Of a stretch of 64,000 nt of DNA, positions 33,575 to 45,391 are shown in pieces. The notes beneath the pieces are model-generated. The model saw nothing but the letters and a program-made list of their open reading frames with translations. It was not told the origin of the DNA and did no database searches. The stretch is from contig NZ_AP024237.1 of NCBI RefSeq assembly GCF_016592155.1, positions 2,232,001-2,296,000 on the forward strand, in the 5' to 3' direction. How positions within the stretch are numbered: the first letter of the stretch is position 1; each line of letters starts with the position of its first letter. The DNA comes from Mycobacterium heckeshornense. Lineage in GTDB: Bacteria > Actinomycetota > Actinomycetes > Mycobacteriales > Mycobacteriaceae. Made by a program: the position numbers and the translations under genes.

Positions 33575-34249
33575 ATGGGCGTGCTGTTCCGGCTGGCGGA
33601 GTTTCTCCTCGTGCTGTTGCCGCTGGCCGGCATGATCGTCGCCGGGGTCAAAGCGTTGCTGGCCGCCCAGCGGCGACGGATGGGCCCCGGGGGGCTTGAT
33701 CGGGTCGACCGCCCGGATGCGGTGTCCATCGGACGCGCCAACGGCAGCCCAGCCGCCCAGTGGGGGTCGATCAAACGCGTCGTCGAAGAGCACCGTCGAA
33801 CCGATGCGCGCTGGCTGGAGTACGAGCTCGACGTCGCGAAGCTGCTGGACTATCCGTTGATCACCGACATGCGTGACCCGCTTACGATCGCCTTCCACAA
33901 GGCCAAGCTGAGGGCGGATTTCTTGCGTCCGACCAAAGCCGAGGATCTTCTCGATGACCGCGAGGCTGCCGCCCAGTATTTCGCCGCCGTCGAAGAGTAC
34001 GTGACCGCATTCAACGCCGCGGAGGCGGAGGCTGTCCGGCGGCGCCGCAACGACTTCTCCCAGGAAGGACAGCAGCGGATCGCGCGCGCTCGCACGCTGA
34101 TGCGGGTGGCGTCAGACCCCTCCGCCACCGCCCACGAACGTCAGCATGCATACGAGCTTGCCCGCAAAGAGCTCGATGGCCTGATCGTGTTGCCGTCCGC
34201 GACGAGGGCAAGCCTCGAGCGCGGGATTTGCGGGGCGATCGACGGATAG
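33575..34249 (+). CDS. Hypothetical membrane-anchored protein
   Basis: About 224 residues. One N-terminal transmembrane helix (AEFLLVLLPLAGMIVAGVKALL) is followed by a long helical cytoplasmic part rich in Arg/Glu (DARWLEYELDVAKLLDYPLI, AAQYFAAVEEYVTAFNAAEA), then HAYELARKELDGLIVLP. ATG 33575 begins just before the helix; ATG 33539 would overlap the preceding gene by 14 bp. No known function, but probably a partner of the upstream Pro/Trp-rich protein. Confidence 0.78.
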   Translation: MGVLFRLAEFLLVLLPLAGMIVAGVKALLAAQRRRMGPGGLDRVDRPDAVSIGRANGSPAAQWGSIKRVVEEHRRTDARWLEYELDVAKLLDYPLITDMRDPLTIAFHKAKLRADFLRPTKAEDLLDDREAAAQYFAAVEEYVTAFNAAEAEAVRRRRNDFSQEGQQRIARARTLMRVASDPSATAHERQHAYELARKELDGLIVLPSATRASLERGICGAIDG

Positions 34250-34256
34250 CCACGGC

Positions 34257-35264
34257 TTAGACCGGCGTGGGCTCACCGACTTTGACCAGCATTTTGCCGA
34301 TGTTCGCGCCGGTGAACAGGCCGTTGAGCGCGTCGACGCATGACTCGATGCCCTCGAAGATGGTCTCACGATGCACGAGTTTGCCGTCCTGCTCCCAGCG
34401 GCGCAGGTCGGCGAACGCCTCGTCGAATCGGTCCCACATCTCCAGCGCATTGAACCCCTGCATGAGCGCGGTTTTGGACAACAGATTTACGTAGTTGGCC
34501 GGCCCCGGGTGCTCGCCGGTCAGGTAGCTGGAGATGACTCCACACAGCACCACCCGTGCCTTGTGCGCCAAGCGGCCCAGCACCGCGTCGAGGATAGGGC
34601 CGCCGACATTGTCGAAGTAGACGTCGACGCCACGGGGGCAATGCTGTTTGAGCGCGGCAGCCAAATTGTCTTGTTTGTAATCGATACACGCGTCAAAACC
34701 AAACTCTTCCACCACGATTCGGCACTTCTCCGGCCCGCCGGCGATGCCGACCACACGCGCGCCGGCGATCTTGGCGATCTGCCCGGCCACCGACCCGGTC
34801 GCGCCCGCGGCGGCCGAGACCACCACCGTGTCACCGGGCTTGGGTTTGCCGATGCCGGTCATTCCGAAATACGCGGTGGCCCCGGTCGGGCCGTACACCG
34901 ACATCACCGCCACCTGGTCGTTCGCATCGGGAATGGGCGTGCTGAAGACGTCGTCGCGGATGATCACGTACTCCTGGAATCCCGACAGGGTGGTGACCAC
35001 GTCCCCGACCGCGTAGGCGTCGCACCGCGACGCCACCACTTCACCGATCCCGGCCGCCCGGATCACCTCACCCAATTGCACGGGCGGCAGGTAGCCGGGT
35101 TGGTCGTTGAGCCAGGTGCGGACGGCGGCGTCGATGCCGATGTAGGTGTTGCGCAGCAACGCTTCGCCCTCGGCGGGCTGCGGCGCGGGCGAGGTGACCA
35201 GCTCGGTGTCGCCGGGCTGGAGCAGCCCGGTAGGGCGGCGACGCAGCAGTATCTGGCGGTTCAT
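34257..35264 (-). CDS. NADP-dependent MDR oxidoreductase (prostaglandin reductase/CurA-like)
   Basis: 335 residues, zinc-independent medium-chain reductase. ATG 35264 gives [18 protein letters not shown], the family start. Cofactor site: [20 protein letters not shown] (AAGAVGS-type). [16 protein letters not shown] and a C-terminal KVGEPTPV are typical of leukotriene B4 dehydrogenase/PTGR/CurA enzymes that reduce enones. Divergent from icl2 by 100 bp. Confidence 0.9.
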   Translation of the reverse strand: MNRQILLRRRPTGLLQPGDTELVTSPAPQPAEGEALLRNTYIGIDAAVRTWLNDQPGYLPPVQLGEVIRAAGIGEVVASRCDAYAVGDVVTTLSGFQEYVIIRDDVFSTPIPDANDQVAVMSVYGPTGATAYFGMTGIGKPKPGDTVVVSAAAGATGSVAGQIAKIAGARVVGIAGGPEKCRIVVEEFGFDACIDYKQDNLAAALKQHCPRGVDVYFDNVGGPILDAVLGRLAHKARVVLCGVISSYLTGEHPGPANYVNLLSKTALMQGFNALEMWDRFDEAFADLRRWEQDGKLVHRETIFEGIESCVDALNGLFTGANIGKMLVKVGEPTPV

Positions 35265-35364
35265 GAGCTCTGCCACGATGCGAAACTACCGAAGCCGTCG
35301 ACCGACGCGGTGCAGGATAGACTCGCATCGTCGGGGAAACGGCGCTGGACAGGAGCGTATACCC

Positions 35365-37656
35365 ATGGCCACCACCATCGAAGCGGACGCCGAGGCCCGC
35401 ACACCGTTCGAGCAGGAAGTCGCTGCCGTGCAGCGCTACTTCGACAGTCCCCGCTTCGACGGAATCGTTCGCCTCTACTCGGCTCGCCAAGTTGTCGAGC
35501 AGCGGGGCACGATCCCCACCGACTACCCAGTGGCACGAGAAGCGGCGGTGGCGTTCTACGCCCGCCTTCGCGAATTGTTCGCCCAGGGCAAGAGCATCAC
35601 GACATTCGGGCCGTACTCGCCGGGGCAGGCGGTGACCATCAAACGGATGGGCATCGAAGCCATCTATCTCGGCGGTTGGGCGACGTCGGCGAAGGGCTCC
35701 AGCAGTGAGGACCCGGGTCCCGACCTCGCCAGCTACCCGTTGAGCCAGGTGCCCGACGAAGCGGCCGGGCTGGTCCGCGCGCTGCTCACCGCCGACCGTA
35801 ATCAGCAGTTCCTGCGCCTGCGCATGACCGACGAGCAGCGGGCGGCAACACCTCCGGTCGATTTCCGACCGTTCATCATCGCCGATGCCGACACCGGACA
35901 CGGCGGCGACCCGCACGTGCGCAATCTGATCCGCCGCTTCGTCGAGGCGGGCGTGCCCGGATACCACATCGAGGATCAACGCCCCGGCACGAAGAAGTGC
36001 GGCCACCAGGGCGGCAAGGTTCTGGTGCCATCCGACGAGCAGATCAAACGCCTCAACGCGGCGCGCTTCCAGCTCGACGTGATGGGCGTCCCCGGCATCA
36101 TCGTCGCGCGCACTGACGCCGAGGCGGGCAACCTGATCGACAGCCGCGCCGATGAACGCGACCAGCCGTTTCTGCTCGGCGCGACCAACCTGAAAATTCC
36201 CTCCTACAAAGCCTGTTGGCTGGCGTTGATGCGGCGCTTCTACGACCTGGGCGTCAAGGAACTGAACGGCCACTTCCTTTATGCGCTGCCCGACGGCGAG
36301 TACGCCGCGGCGGACGCCTGGCTGGAGCGTCAGGGCATCCTGGATCTGGTCGCCGAGGCGGCGGCGGCCTGGCAGCAGAACGGACAGCAATCCATCGACG
36401 CTCTCTTCGACAAGGTCGAGGCGCGATTCGTCGATGCGTGGGAGGCGGACGCCGGGCTGGAGACCTATGGGGACGCGGTCGCGGATCTGCTCGAATTCGC
36501 CGAGAGTGAGGGCGACCCGCGGGATATGAGCTCCGCGGAATGGCGTGAGTTCGCCAAGGACGCACCGCTTTACGCTGCCCGGGAGAAGGCCAAGGAGCTG
36601 GGCGTCGTCGCCCCGTGGGACTGTGAGCTGGCGAAGACCCCGGAGGGCTACTACCAGGTCCGCGGCGGCATCCCCTATGCCATCGCCAAGTCGCTGGCCG
36701 CGGCGCCGTTCGCCGACCTGCTATGGATGGAGACCAAGACAGCCGATCTGGCCGATGCTCGGCAGTTCGCCGAGGCGATTCATGCCAAGTACCCCGACAA
36801 GATGCTGGCCTACAACCTTTCCCCGTCGTTCAACTGGGATACCACCGGGATGAGCGACGAGGAGATGCGCCGCTTCCCCGAGGAGCTCGGCAAGATGGGC
36901 TTCGTCTTCAACTTCATCACCTATGGGGGGCACCAGATCGACGGCGTCGCCGCCGAGGAGTTCGCCACCGCCCTCAAGCAGGACGGCATGCTGGCGCTGG
37001 CTCGGCTGCAGCGCCAGCTGCGTTTGGTCGAGTCGCCCTACCGAACGCCGCAAACGCTGGTTGGCGGGCCGCGCAGTGATGCCGCGCTGCTGGCGTCCTC
37101 GGGCCGCACGGCCACCACCAAGGCCATGGGCAAGGGTTCGACCCAGCACCAGCATCTGGTGCAGACCGAGGTGCCCAAGAAGCTGCTCGAGGACTGGCTG
37201 GCGATGTGGAGCGAGCACTACCAGCTTGGCGAAAAGCTCCGTGTCCAACTGCGACCGCACCGCGCCGGTTCTGAGCTGCTCGAGCTCGGCATCTTCGGTG
37301 AGGGCGACGAGGAACTGGCCAACGTGATCTTCGCGCCGTTCCAAGATCGCCGCGAAAGCACCATCCTCACGGTGCGTGACCAGAACACGTTCGAAGAGAG
37401 ACTGCGGCAGAAGCGCCTGATGACGCTGATCCACCTGTGGTTGGTGCATCGGTTCAAGGCCGACGCGGTCCACTATGTCACGCCGACCGAGGACAACCTC
37501 TACCAGACCGAAAAGATGAAGTCGCACGGCATCTTCCGCGATGTGCACCAGGAGGTCGGCGAGATCATCGTCGCCGACGTAAACCACCCACGCATCCAAG
37601 AGCTGCTGGCGCCCGACCGCAAGGCGCTGTGGCGGTTGATCCGCAAGGAAGGCTAG
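35365..37656 (+). CDS. aceA: Isocitrate lyase 2, full length
   Basis: 763 residues, the long ICL2 form, here as one uninterrupted gene; in M. tuberculosis H37Rv the equivalent is split as aceAa/aceAb (Rv1915/Rv1916). Catalytic loop [17 protein letters not shown] with the active Cys, [16 protein letters not shown] (metal site), [18 protein letters not shown], and [13 protein letters not shown] are all intact. The C-terminal ~170 residues form the extra ICL2 regulatory domain. AGGAG precedes ATG 35365. It cleaves isocitrate to glyoxylate and succinate for growth on fatty acids. Confidence 0.96.
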   Translation: MATTIEADAEARTPFEQEVAAVQRYFDSPRFDGIVRLYSARQVVEQRGTIPTDYPVAREAAVAFYARLRELFAQGKSITTFGPYSPGQAVTIKRMGIEAIYLGGWATSAKGSSSEDPGPDLASYPLSQVPDEAAGLVRALLTADRNQQFLRLRMTDEQRAATPPVDFRPFIIADADTGHGGDPHVRNLIRRFVEAGVPGYHIEDQRPGTKKCGHQGGKVLVPSDEQIKRLNAARFQLDVMGVPGIIVARTDAEAGNLIDSRADERDQPFLLGATNLKIPSYKACWLALMRRFYDLGVKELNGHFLYALPDGEYAAADAWLERQGILDLVAEAAAAWQQNGQQSIDALFDKVEARFVDAWEADAGLETYGDAVADLLEFAESEGDPRDMSSAEWREFAKDAPLYAAREKAKELGVVAPWDCELAKTPEGYYQVRGGIPYAIAKSLAAAPFADLLWMETKTADLADARQFAEAIHAKYPDKMLAYNLSPSFNWDTTGMSDEEMRRFPEELGKMGFVFNFITYGGHQIDGVAAEEFATALKQDGMLALARLQRQLRLVESPYRTPQTLVGGPRSDAALLASSGRTATTKAMGKGSTQHQHLVQTEVPKKLLEDWLAMWSEHYQLGEKLRVQLRPHRAGSELLELGIFGEGDEELANVIFAPFQDRRESTILTVRDQNTFEERLRQKRLMTLIHLWLVHRFKADAVHYVTPTEDNLYQTEKMKSHGIFRDVHQEVGEIIVADVNHPRIQELLAPDRKALWRLIRKEG

Positions 37657-37732
37657 CGGGCAGTTCGTGCCACACAGTGATCGGCGTGCCGGGATGTCCC
37701 GCGGGTAACCGCGTCTTCCTTGGAGTTGGGGT

Positions 37733-39408
37733 GTGATTAATCGCCGGGCATTATTGGTCCGTGCTGGGATGACGGCGGGTGCTGCCGCGGTCGGGCTCGG
37801 TGGCTGCGGCTTCTTGCGCAAGCCAGGTCCGAGCGATTCCGCGGTTACCGGCGGCAACAAACCCAACATCCTGGTGATCGTTGTCGATCAAATGCGCGGG
37901 CCCCGGTGGTTCCCAGAACCTCATCAGCTCTCTACCCTGCTGCCCAACATCGGTCGACTACAAAGGAGCAGCGTTTCATTGGAGGCCCATTACACCGCAT
38001 CCAACATGTGCACGCCGTCGCGCGGTGTGATGACCACAGGTTTGTACTCTCACCAAACCGGATGCTTGTTCACCGGAGAAGGGCCTAGCGAGTCGACTCT
38101 GGCTCCCAGGTTTCCGACGTGGGGCACGATGCTGCGCCAGCACGGGTATCACACGTGGTGGTGGGGCAAGTGGCATCTCGGGCACCAGGGTGACACAACA
38201 CCTGAAGGTCTTGAGGCACACGGTTTTTCCGGTGGCACCTTTCCGTCGCCCAACGGCTCGCCCAACCAAGGGTTGCGGAAAGACCCCGGCATCGTCGACC
38301 AGTTCTGCGAATGGTTCGATGACAACGCCGGCAAAGGCCTTGGTGCACCACCGTCTCGCTGGTCAATCCGCATGATATTTGTTGGTGGCCGAAAAACCCC
38401 TTGCCCGAGGATGTTCCGCGCTGGTTTGACGCAGCGCCGGTCAACTTCGAGACACCTGAGGATCTGCGCCGGCGCGGTAAGCCGCAACTGCAGATCGACT
38501 ACATGAACTTCATGTCCCCACTGTTGACGGGCAGGCTCTCATACTCCGGGCCAGATGTTGCGCGCCAGTGGGCCCGCTGCCTGGACATGTATCTGTGGCT
38601 GCAACAACAAGTGGACGCGCAGATCGGGCGGGTGATCGACAAACTGGCCGCACATCCCGAGATCGACCGCAACACCGTCGTCGTGTTCACGTCCGATCAC
38701 GGTGAATACGCCGGCTCGCACGGCCTGCGCGGTAAGGGGGCGGCCGCTTACGAGGAGGCGATCCGGGTACCGCTCTATATTCGCGACCCGCGCGGACATC
38801 TGACGCCCAAACCCGGCGACACCCGGATCCAGCTGACCTCTAGCGTCGACTTGGCGCCGCTGCTGTTGAGCATTGGCTATGGCGGGAACGGGTGGCGCGC
38901 CGAGCCCCGCTATGCCTATTTGGCTGACCGCGCTGACCTCGTAGCCATTGCGAAAAACCCTGCGGCACAGGGTCGCCCGTGGATTGCGCACGTCACTGAC
39001 GACATGTCGGTGGAAGAAATGACGACGTTATTGAAGTCGCCAAACACCCGTGCGGTTTTCGGACCGTCCGAGCTGCCGACCAATATCCCCACCTCCTCGC
39101 CGAGCCACATCCTGGCGGTGCGGACCCGTGACGCGAAGCTCGCCTCCTACTCGTACTGGAAGCCAGGTGGTATGGACGTCGACACGTCGCGGCCGATTGA
39201 GCGTGAATTCTACGACTACTCAACACGTTTGGGGGTACAGGAGGTCGACAACCAGGCCGGCCGCAACCGCAAGGAGGTCGGACTGCAGGAACTCCTCGAC
39301 CACAAGGTACTCGCCGAGGTGCGAGCTCCGCTGCCGGCCTTCCTTGACGACGCTCAACAGCAAGGCCTCGCCGATATGCGCCAGCTCGTCGCTCGTCGCG
39401 GGGGCTGA
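37733..39408 (+). pseudogene. Tat-exported sulfatase with one frameshift
   Basis: The first frame (37733 to ~38335) has an RR signal with lipobox (INRRALLVRAGMTAG, LGGC), the metal site NILVIVVDQMRGP, and the formylglycine motif NMCTPSRGVMTTG. The second frame (~38337-39408) continues WCTTVSLVNPHDICWWPKNP, TSDHGEYAGSHG and the C-terminal domain. The join is in NAGKG/PWCTT near 38336 and needs a single base. All sulfatase motifs exist on one or other side, so the gene is either freshly inactivated or affected by a sequencing error. Confidence 0.85.
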
Positions 39409-39441
39409 CCGCAGCCGTTCTTTCCCTCGACAGGAGGACGT

Positions 39442-39857
39442 CTACCTCACCGCGCTATCACGGCCAGCCAGCGCAACCGACCCCGTTGATGCATCCGCCG
39501 CCGCCACCAGGGCCTCCCCGCCGCCACCGACGCCGGGGATCTGACCGCCGCCACCACCCGGGCCGCCGCCACCGGTGGGACCACCCGGGATCTGACCGCC
39601 GCCACCACCCGGGCCGCCGCCACCGGTGGGACCACCCGGTATTGCGCCACCGCCGCCGGCCGGTCCTCCACCGCCGGTGGGGCCCCGGGTGCCGGCGCCG
39701 AAGATGGCGCCGGGGTGACGCTGGTGGTCGTGGTCGTAGTGGTAGTCGTGGTGGTAGTTGTCTGTCCAGCTTTGCCGCCGCCGCCGCATCCGACCGCCAA
39801 TGAAAGTACGGTCGCGCCGCCTACGAGCGCGATCGCGATTCGCGGTTGGGTTTTCAT
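39442..39857 (-). pseudogene. Thr- and Gly-rich lipoprotein, frame disrupted
   Basis: ATG 39857 opens a good lipoprotein signal (KTQPRIAIALVGGATVLSLAVGC), then a run of 13 threonines. After about residue 60 this frame gives odd Arg/Val repeats. The other minus frame, stopping at 39442, gives natural low-complexity GPTGGGGPGGGGGQIPG repeats and ends VALAGRDSAVR. A one-base shift near 39690-39710 (run GGGGCCCC) would join them. It resembles the small Thr/Pro/Gly-rich exported proteins found near furA-katG in M. tuberculosis (Rv1910c/LppC type). Confidence 0.6.
39540..39641 (-). repeat. 51-bp tandem repeat, two copies
   Basis: Copies 39540-39590 and 39591-39641 differ at a single base. In the minus-strand Gly-rich frame each encodes a 17-residue unit (QIPGGPTGGGGPGGGGG). 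Shorter degenerate units follow to ~39700. The length is a multiple of three, as expected for repeat expansion inside a coding region. Confidence 0.85.
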
Positions 39858-40276
39858 CGGACCCCACTCTCGTTTGGAAGCTTCCAGGGTAGTTCTTGTG
39901 TAGTTCTTTCAACGGTCAACCCGCCCTGTTGTACCCGTGATTGGCGAATGCAAAACGTACTCGTGTCGGCTCGGCGCGGGGCCGGTGATGGTGCATGCGT
40001 TCAGCAGCAGCAGCGTGACGCGCTAGCAACGATCTACATGCGCGATCCGCATGCTCGGTCCCGGTGCTTGGGGGAGCTGCGACAAGGGCCCTGTGGCCCT
40101 GTGGTGCAAGCCTTTTCGCTGGCCGTATCCGCGACTGGATGCTGACGACATGCGCAAACGCCAGCCTGGTCGCGACAATTAGAAGCCATGTTCGGCGCGC
40201 CCGTGGTCGAGGTCTGCGCCGGTGAAGCCGCGCCAATCGCGGCAGCCCGCATCCCCGGCGCCTTCAGCGACGCGGT
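39858..40276. other. Intergenic region, no gene recognised
   Basis: 419 bp between the lipoprotein and SGNH hydrolase genes, both on the minus strand. Open frames exist on both strands but are Arg/Ala/His-rich without ribosome sites or family resemblance. A GGGCCCTGTGGCCCTG-like G/C patch near 40086 may be part of a terminator. Confidence 0.35.
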
Positions 40277-40969
40277 TCAGCGCCGTCTGGGCAATTGGGC
40301 GCCGATGATCGGCGCAATCTTGTCGGCCAGGTATGCGTGCCCGGCGTCGTTGGGATGCACACCGTCGGGTCCGATCAGATCCGGTCGGTCAACGAACCAA
40401 CGGTCGGCGATCGGGTCGACAAACGCTGCTCCAGCGCCGTGGGCGGCGGCGTTGAGGATGTCACGAACCTCCAGCACGGATTCGGGTACATCCGCGGTTG
40501 GCCACGGCGGCCCGATCACCAGGAGCCTTCCGGTCGGCGTGATGCGGCGTGCCAGATCGAAAGCGTTGCGGGCCATTTCGGCCAGCAGACCCGGATCGAC
40601 GCCTTGGTCATTACGAGAACCAAAGAACACCACCAACACGTCGTCGGGCTTGACCGCCCTCGCCGTCAGGTCCCCGAAGACGCTGCCGTGGTCCCCCGCA
40701 ACGGCGTAGCCGGCGCGGCCCTCGGCTGCCACGTCGGCCACAACTTGCACACCCTGGTGTGACAGCGTCTGCCAGGCCAGCGCGGTCCACGATTTCATCC
40801 CGAGACCACCCTCGTCGGTGCCGGCCGTGTACGAGTCACCAATCACCGCGATGTGATTCGGCGGTGAACTGCGGCCGACCGTCCGGTAGTGCCACACCGG
40901 CGCTGAATGTTCGACAGCCGCCATAACCAATGCGGTGAGAAAGATGACGAACGTGGCCACCCGACTCAC
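40277..40969 (-). CDS. Exported SGNH/GDSL hydrolase
   Basis: 230 residues. GTG 40969 follows TGGAGGTAAC closely; GTG a few codons later is possible. An N-terminal hydrophobic helix (ATFVIFLTALVMAAVEHS) anchors or exports it. SGNH blocks: HIAVIGDSYTAG (Ser), VVFFGSRNDQG (Asn region), and DGVHPNDAGH (Asp-x-x-His). It lies 120 bp downstream of an acyltransferase-3 gene on the same strand, the AT3+SGNH pairing used for O-acylation of surface polysaccharides. Here the two parts are separate proteins. Confidence 0.88.
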   Translation of the reverse strand: MSRVATFVIFLTALVMAAVEHSAPVWHYRTVGRSSPPNHIAVIGDSYTAGTDEGGLGMKSWTALAWQTLSHQGVQVVADVAAEGRAGYAVAGDHGSVFGDLTARAVKPDDVLVVFFGSRNDQGVDPGLLAEMARNAFDLARRITPTGRLLVIGPPWPTADVPESVLEVRDILNAAAHGAGAAFVDPIADRWFVDRPDLIGPDGVHPNDAGHAYLADKIAPIIGAQLPRRR

Positions 40970-41089
40970 CGTTACCTCCACTGCCGATGCGATGCGCGGC
41001 GAGCATAACCTGCCCGGCACAGCGAAACGTGCTAGGACTCTAGCTGAGACATTGCCCGGCACAGCATAATTGGCCTGCCTAAGCAGCCG

Positions 41090-42349
41090 TCAGACGGCTC
41101 GCGCAGGAACCGCCGCCTCGTGCGCCGCCAGGACGCCGCCGTCGATCGGTTCGAGCTCGGTGTTTACCGGATCCCACAACTGGTCGATCTGCCGCGTGGG
41201 GCGGGTATCCGCCACGTCGACCATTCGGCGCATCCACCGGCGGGCGGGCTCTTCGACGACGTGATACAGCAGCACCGATGCGGCCACCGCGATCACGAGC
41301 AGACCGACGACATTCCATTTCCAGGGGCCGCTCTGCAGCGATAGCTCGAACTGCTGCACGACCCAGCCCCAGGCCGTGTGCACCAGCTCATGCACCATGT
41401 AGAGGCAAAACGAGATTTGCCCGCCGTAGACCATCAGTCGCGTCGATAACACCCTTGGCAGGCTGCCGATGCCGACCGCCAGGGTGATCACCAGCGGAAC
41501 GAAGAGCACGTCGACCACCCCGCCGCTGTCGTTCTCCACGACCCCGGTGATCGGGTGCGCGTCCAGCCAGTAGAGGACGCCCACCATGCCCACCATCAGC
41601 AACAGTGAAAGGTATCCGGCGATGCGGCGCGCATGATCGGTTAGCTGCAGTCTGCGCACGGCGGCGCAGGCCAGCGCGCCGGCGGTGAACTGCGTGACGA
41701 TGCGCGGCAGCCAGCTCCAGGGCGTGTAGAAGTGGCCGCTGGCCAGCAACAGCACCACCGGGGGCAGCGACGCGGCGACGGCCAGCCACACCAGGCTTCG
41801 CGCCCGCGTCGCATGTTTCATCCGAAACACCATCAGCACCAGCACACAGAACAGCAGGTAGGCCAGCCATTCCGCGCTGATCGACCAGGCCGGCCCGTCC
41901 CAGCTGGAGCCGTCGAAGAATGGCTGAAACCACAGCTGCACCAGCAGCACCTGGCGCACGTAGCTGATCGCGGTGAGCTGGCTTGCGTCCGGTGAGGGCA
42001 CATGACCGACATGCAACGTGAAGATCACCCACAGCGCGGCCAAATGCAATGTGACCAGATAGACCGGCCACACTCTGGCCAGCCGCAGCCACAAGAAATG
42101 CGCAGTCGCACGCACCGACCAGACCCGGCCCATGCGCTCGAGGTAGTTCCAGGTCAGGACGAACCCACTGAGGATGAAAAACAGGTCAACGCCCTGCGCG
42201 CCGCAGTTCAGCACCGGCGCAAGCGCGTCGCGGAATCCGGGTGATGCGTCACCCAACATCGGCCGGAAGTGAAACAGCACCACCCACACTGCGGCGACGA
42301 TGCGGAGTCCCGTCAGGGCCTTGATCTCTCCGCTGCGCACGATGCTCAT
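41090..42349 (-). CDS. Acyltransferase-3 family membrane protein
   Basis: 419 residues, about ten TM helices. The AT3 catalytic signature is present: GLRIVAAVWVVLFHFRPM (His of the active site), DLFFILSGFVLTWNY, and RLARVWPVYL. The C-terminal helices end in HVVEEPARRWMRRM, typical of OafA/YrhL proteins. ATG 42349 was chosen; the frame extends 59 residues upstream with no family match. It probably O-acylates an envelope glycan or glycolipid, perhaps with the downstream SGNH protein. Confidence 0.9.
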   Translation of the reverse strand: MSIVRSGEIKALTGLRIVAAVWVVLFHFRPMLGDASPGFRDALAPVLNCGAQGVDLFFILSGFVLTWNYLERMGRVWSVRATAHFLWLRLARVWPVYLVTLHLAALWVIFTLHVGHVPSPDASQLTAISYVRQVLLVQLWFQPFFDGSSWDGPAWSISAEWLAYLLFCVLVLMVFRMKHATRARSLVWLAVAASLPPVVLLLASGHFYTPWSWLPRIVTQFTAGALACAAVRRLQLTDHARRIAGYLSLLLMVGMVGVLYWLDAHPITGVVENDSGGVVDVLFVPLVITLAVGIGSLPRVLSTRLMVYGGQISFCLYMVHELVHTAWGWVVQQFELSLQSGPWKWNVVGLLVIAVAASVLLYHVVEEPARRWMRRMVDVADTRPTRQIDQLWDPVNTELEPIDGGVLAAHEAAVPARAV

Positions 42350-42702
42350 TCCGTGTGGACTCTGCCGTTTCGTTCGCCTACCTGTTCGGCTGGCCGGGCC
42401 GTCGCTAGCCGCGCGACGTGGCGCCGACAGCCTTTGCAGACTAACAGCGCTACCACCGCGATGCCGTGCAAGGGAGCGGTGTGGCTGCGTGAGCCAGCCG
42501 CGCCTCGACGCGCAGCCGGCCGCCACGCCGGCCCGAATATCTAGCCTTAAATATAGTTGAATTCGCTTGAGTCAGTTTAAGTTTCGTTACAATAGCACAC
42601 ATCACCCGACGACCAGAGCAGGGCAAACTCGCTCACCGCGCACACCTCGGCGACGAGCGGCGAACTATTGACTGATTCCAGAAAAGGAGTCATATTTTCT
42701 AT
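42350..42702. other. Intergenic region upstream of furA
   Basis: 353 bp. The segment 42540-42600 is AT-rich (CTTAAATATAGTTGAATTCG, then GTTTCGTTACAATAG), the kind of element that boosts or Fur-regulates furA-katG promoters in mycobacteria. A candidate promoter lies at 42668-42698. No gene seen. Confidence 0.5.
42668..42698 (+). promoter_or_regulatory. Candidate furA-katG promoter
   Basis: TTGACT (42668-42673), 19-bp spacer, TATTTT (42693-42698), with the furA GTG at 42703. The -10 box is so close to the start codon that the transcript would begin at or near the GTG, as a leaderless mRNA. I recall a similar arrangement for furA in other mycobacteria. An AAAGGAG at 42682-42688 lies too far upstream to serve this GTG well. 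Confidence 0.5.
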
Positions 42703-43125
42703 GTGTCCTCGAGGCCGGACTACGCAGAGAAGCTGCGTATGGCCGATCTGCGCGTGACGCGCCCCCGAGTCGCCGTGCTCGAGGCGGTCGAGGCGCATCC
42801 ACATTCGGACACCGAAACAATTTTCGAAGCCGTACGTTCCGGCTTGCCGACGGTATCGCGCCAGGCCGTGTACGACGTGTTGCATGCGCTGACACGGGCG
42901 GGCCTGGTGCGGCGAATCCAGCCGTCCGGCCTCGTTGCGCGCTACGAATCGCGCATCGCCGACAACCACCACCATCTCGTCTGCCGGTCCTGTGGGGCCA
43001 TCGCAGACGTCGACTGCGCCGTCGGCGAGGCACCGTGCCTGACCCCGTCTGAGGACAACGGCTTTGAGCTCGACGAGGCCGAGGTCATCTACTGGGGCCT
43101 GTGCCCCGACTGTTCGACGCCCTGA
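42703..43125 (+). CDS. furA: Ferric-uptake-type regulator FurA
   Basis: 140 residues, close to M. tuberculosis FurA. The winged helix spans LRVTRPRVAVLEAVEAHPHS to TVSRQAVYDVLHALTRAGLV. The dimer domain carries the metal site DNHHHLVCRSCGAIADVDC and a C-terminal CPDC pair. GTG 42703 matches the family N-terminus (SSRPDYAEKLR). It represses itself and katG in mycobacteria and responds to redox or iron. katG starts 34 bp downstream in the same operon. Confidence 0.96.
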   Translation: MSSRPDYAEKLRMADLRVTRPRVAVLEAVEAHPHSDTETIFEAVRSGLPTVSRQAVYDVLHALTRAGLVRRIQPSGLVARYESRIADNHHHLVCRSCGAIADVDCAVGEAPCLTPSEDNGFELDEAEVIYWGLCPDCSTP

Positions 43126-43132
43126 TCCCTAG

Positions 43133-45340
<2,208 letters not shown>

Positions 45341-45358
45341 CGCCGCGATGATCGTCTT

Positions 45359-45385
45359 CCCCGCAGGCTCCCCTGGCCTGCGGGG
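45359..45385. terminator. Bidirectional hairpin terminator after katG
   Basis: Perfect 10-bp stem CCCCGCAGGC/GCCTGCGGGG with a 7-base loop, centred between katG (ends 45340) and the convergent carboxypeptidase gene (ends 45392). No U tract, as usual in mycobacteria. Confidence 0.7.
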
Positions 45386-45391
45386 CGGCGA

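Noticed and set aside
34371..35708. 445-codon plus-strand frame opposite the MDR oxidoreductase
   Set aside because: Arg/His/Gly-rich shadow of a well-supported minus-strand enzyme.
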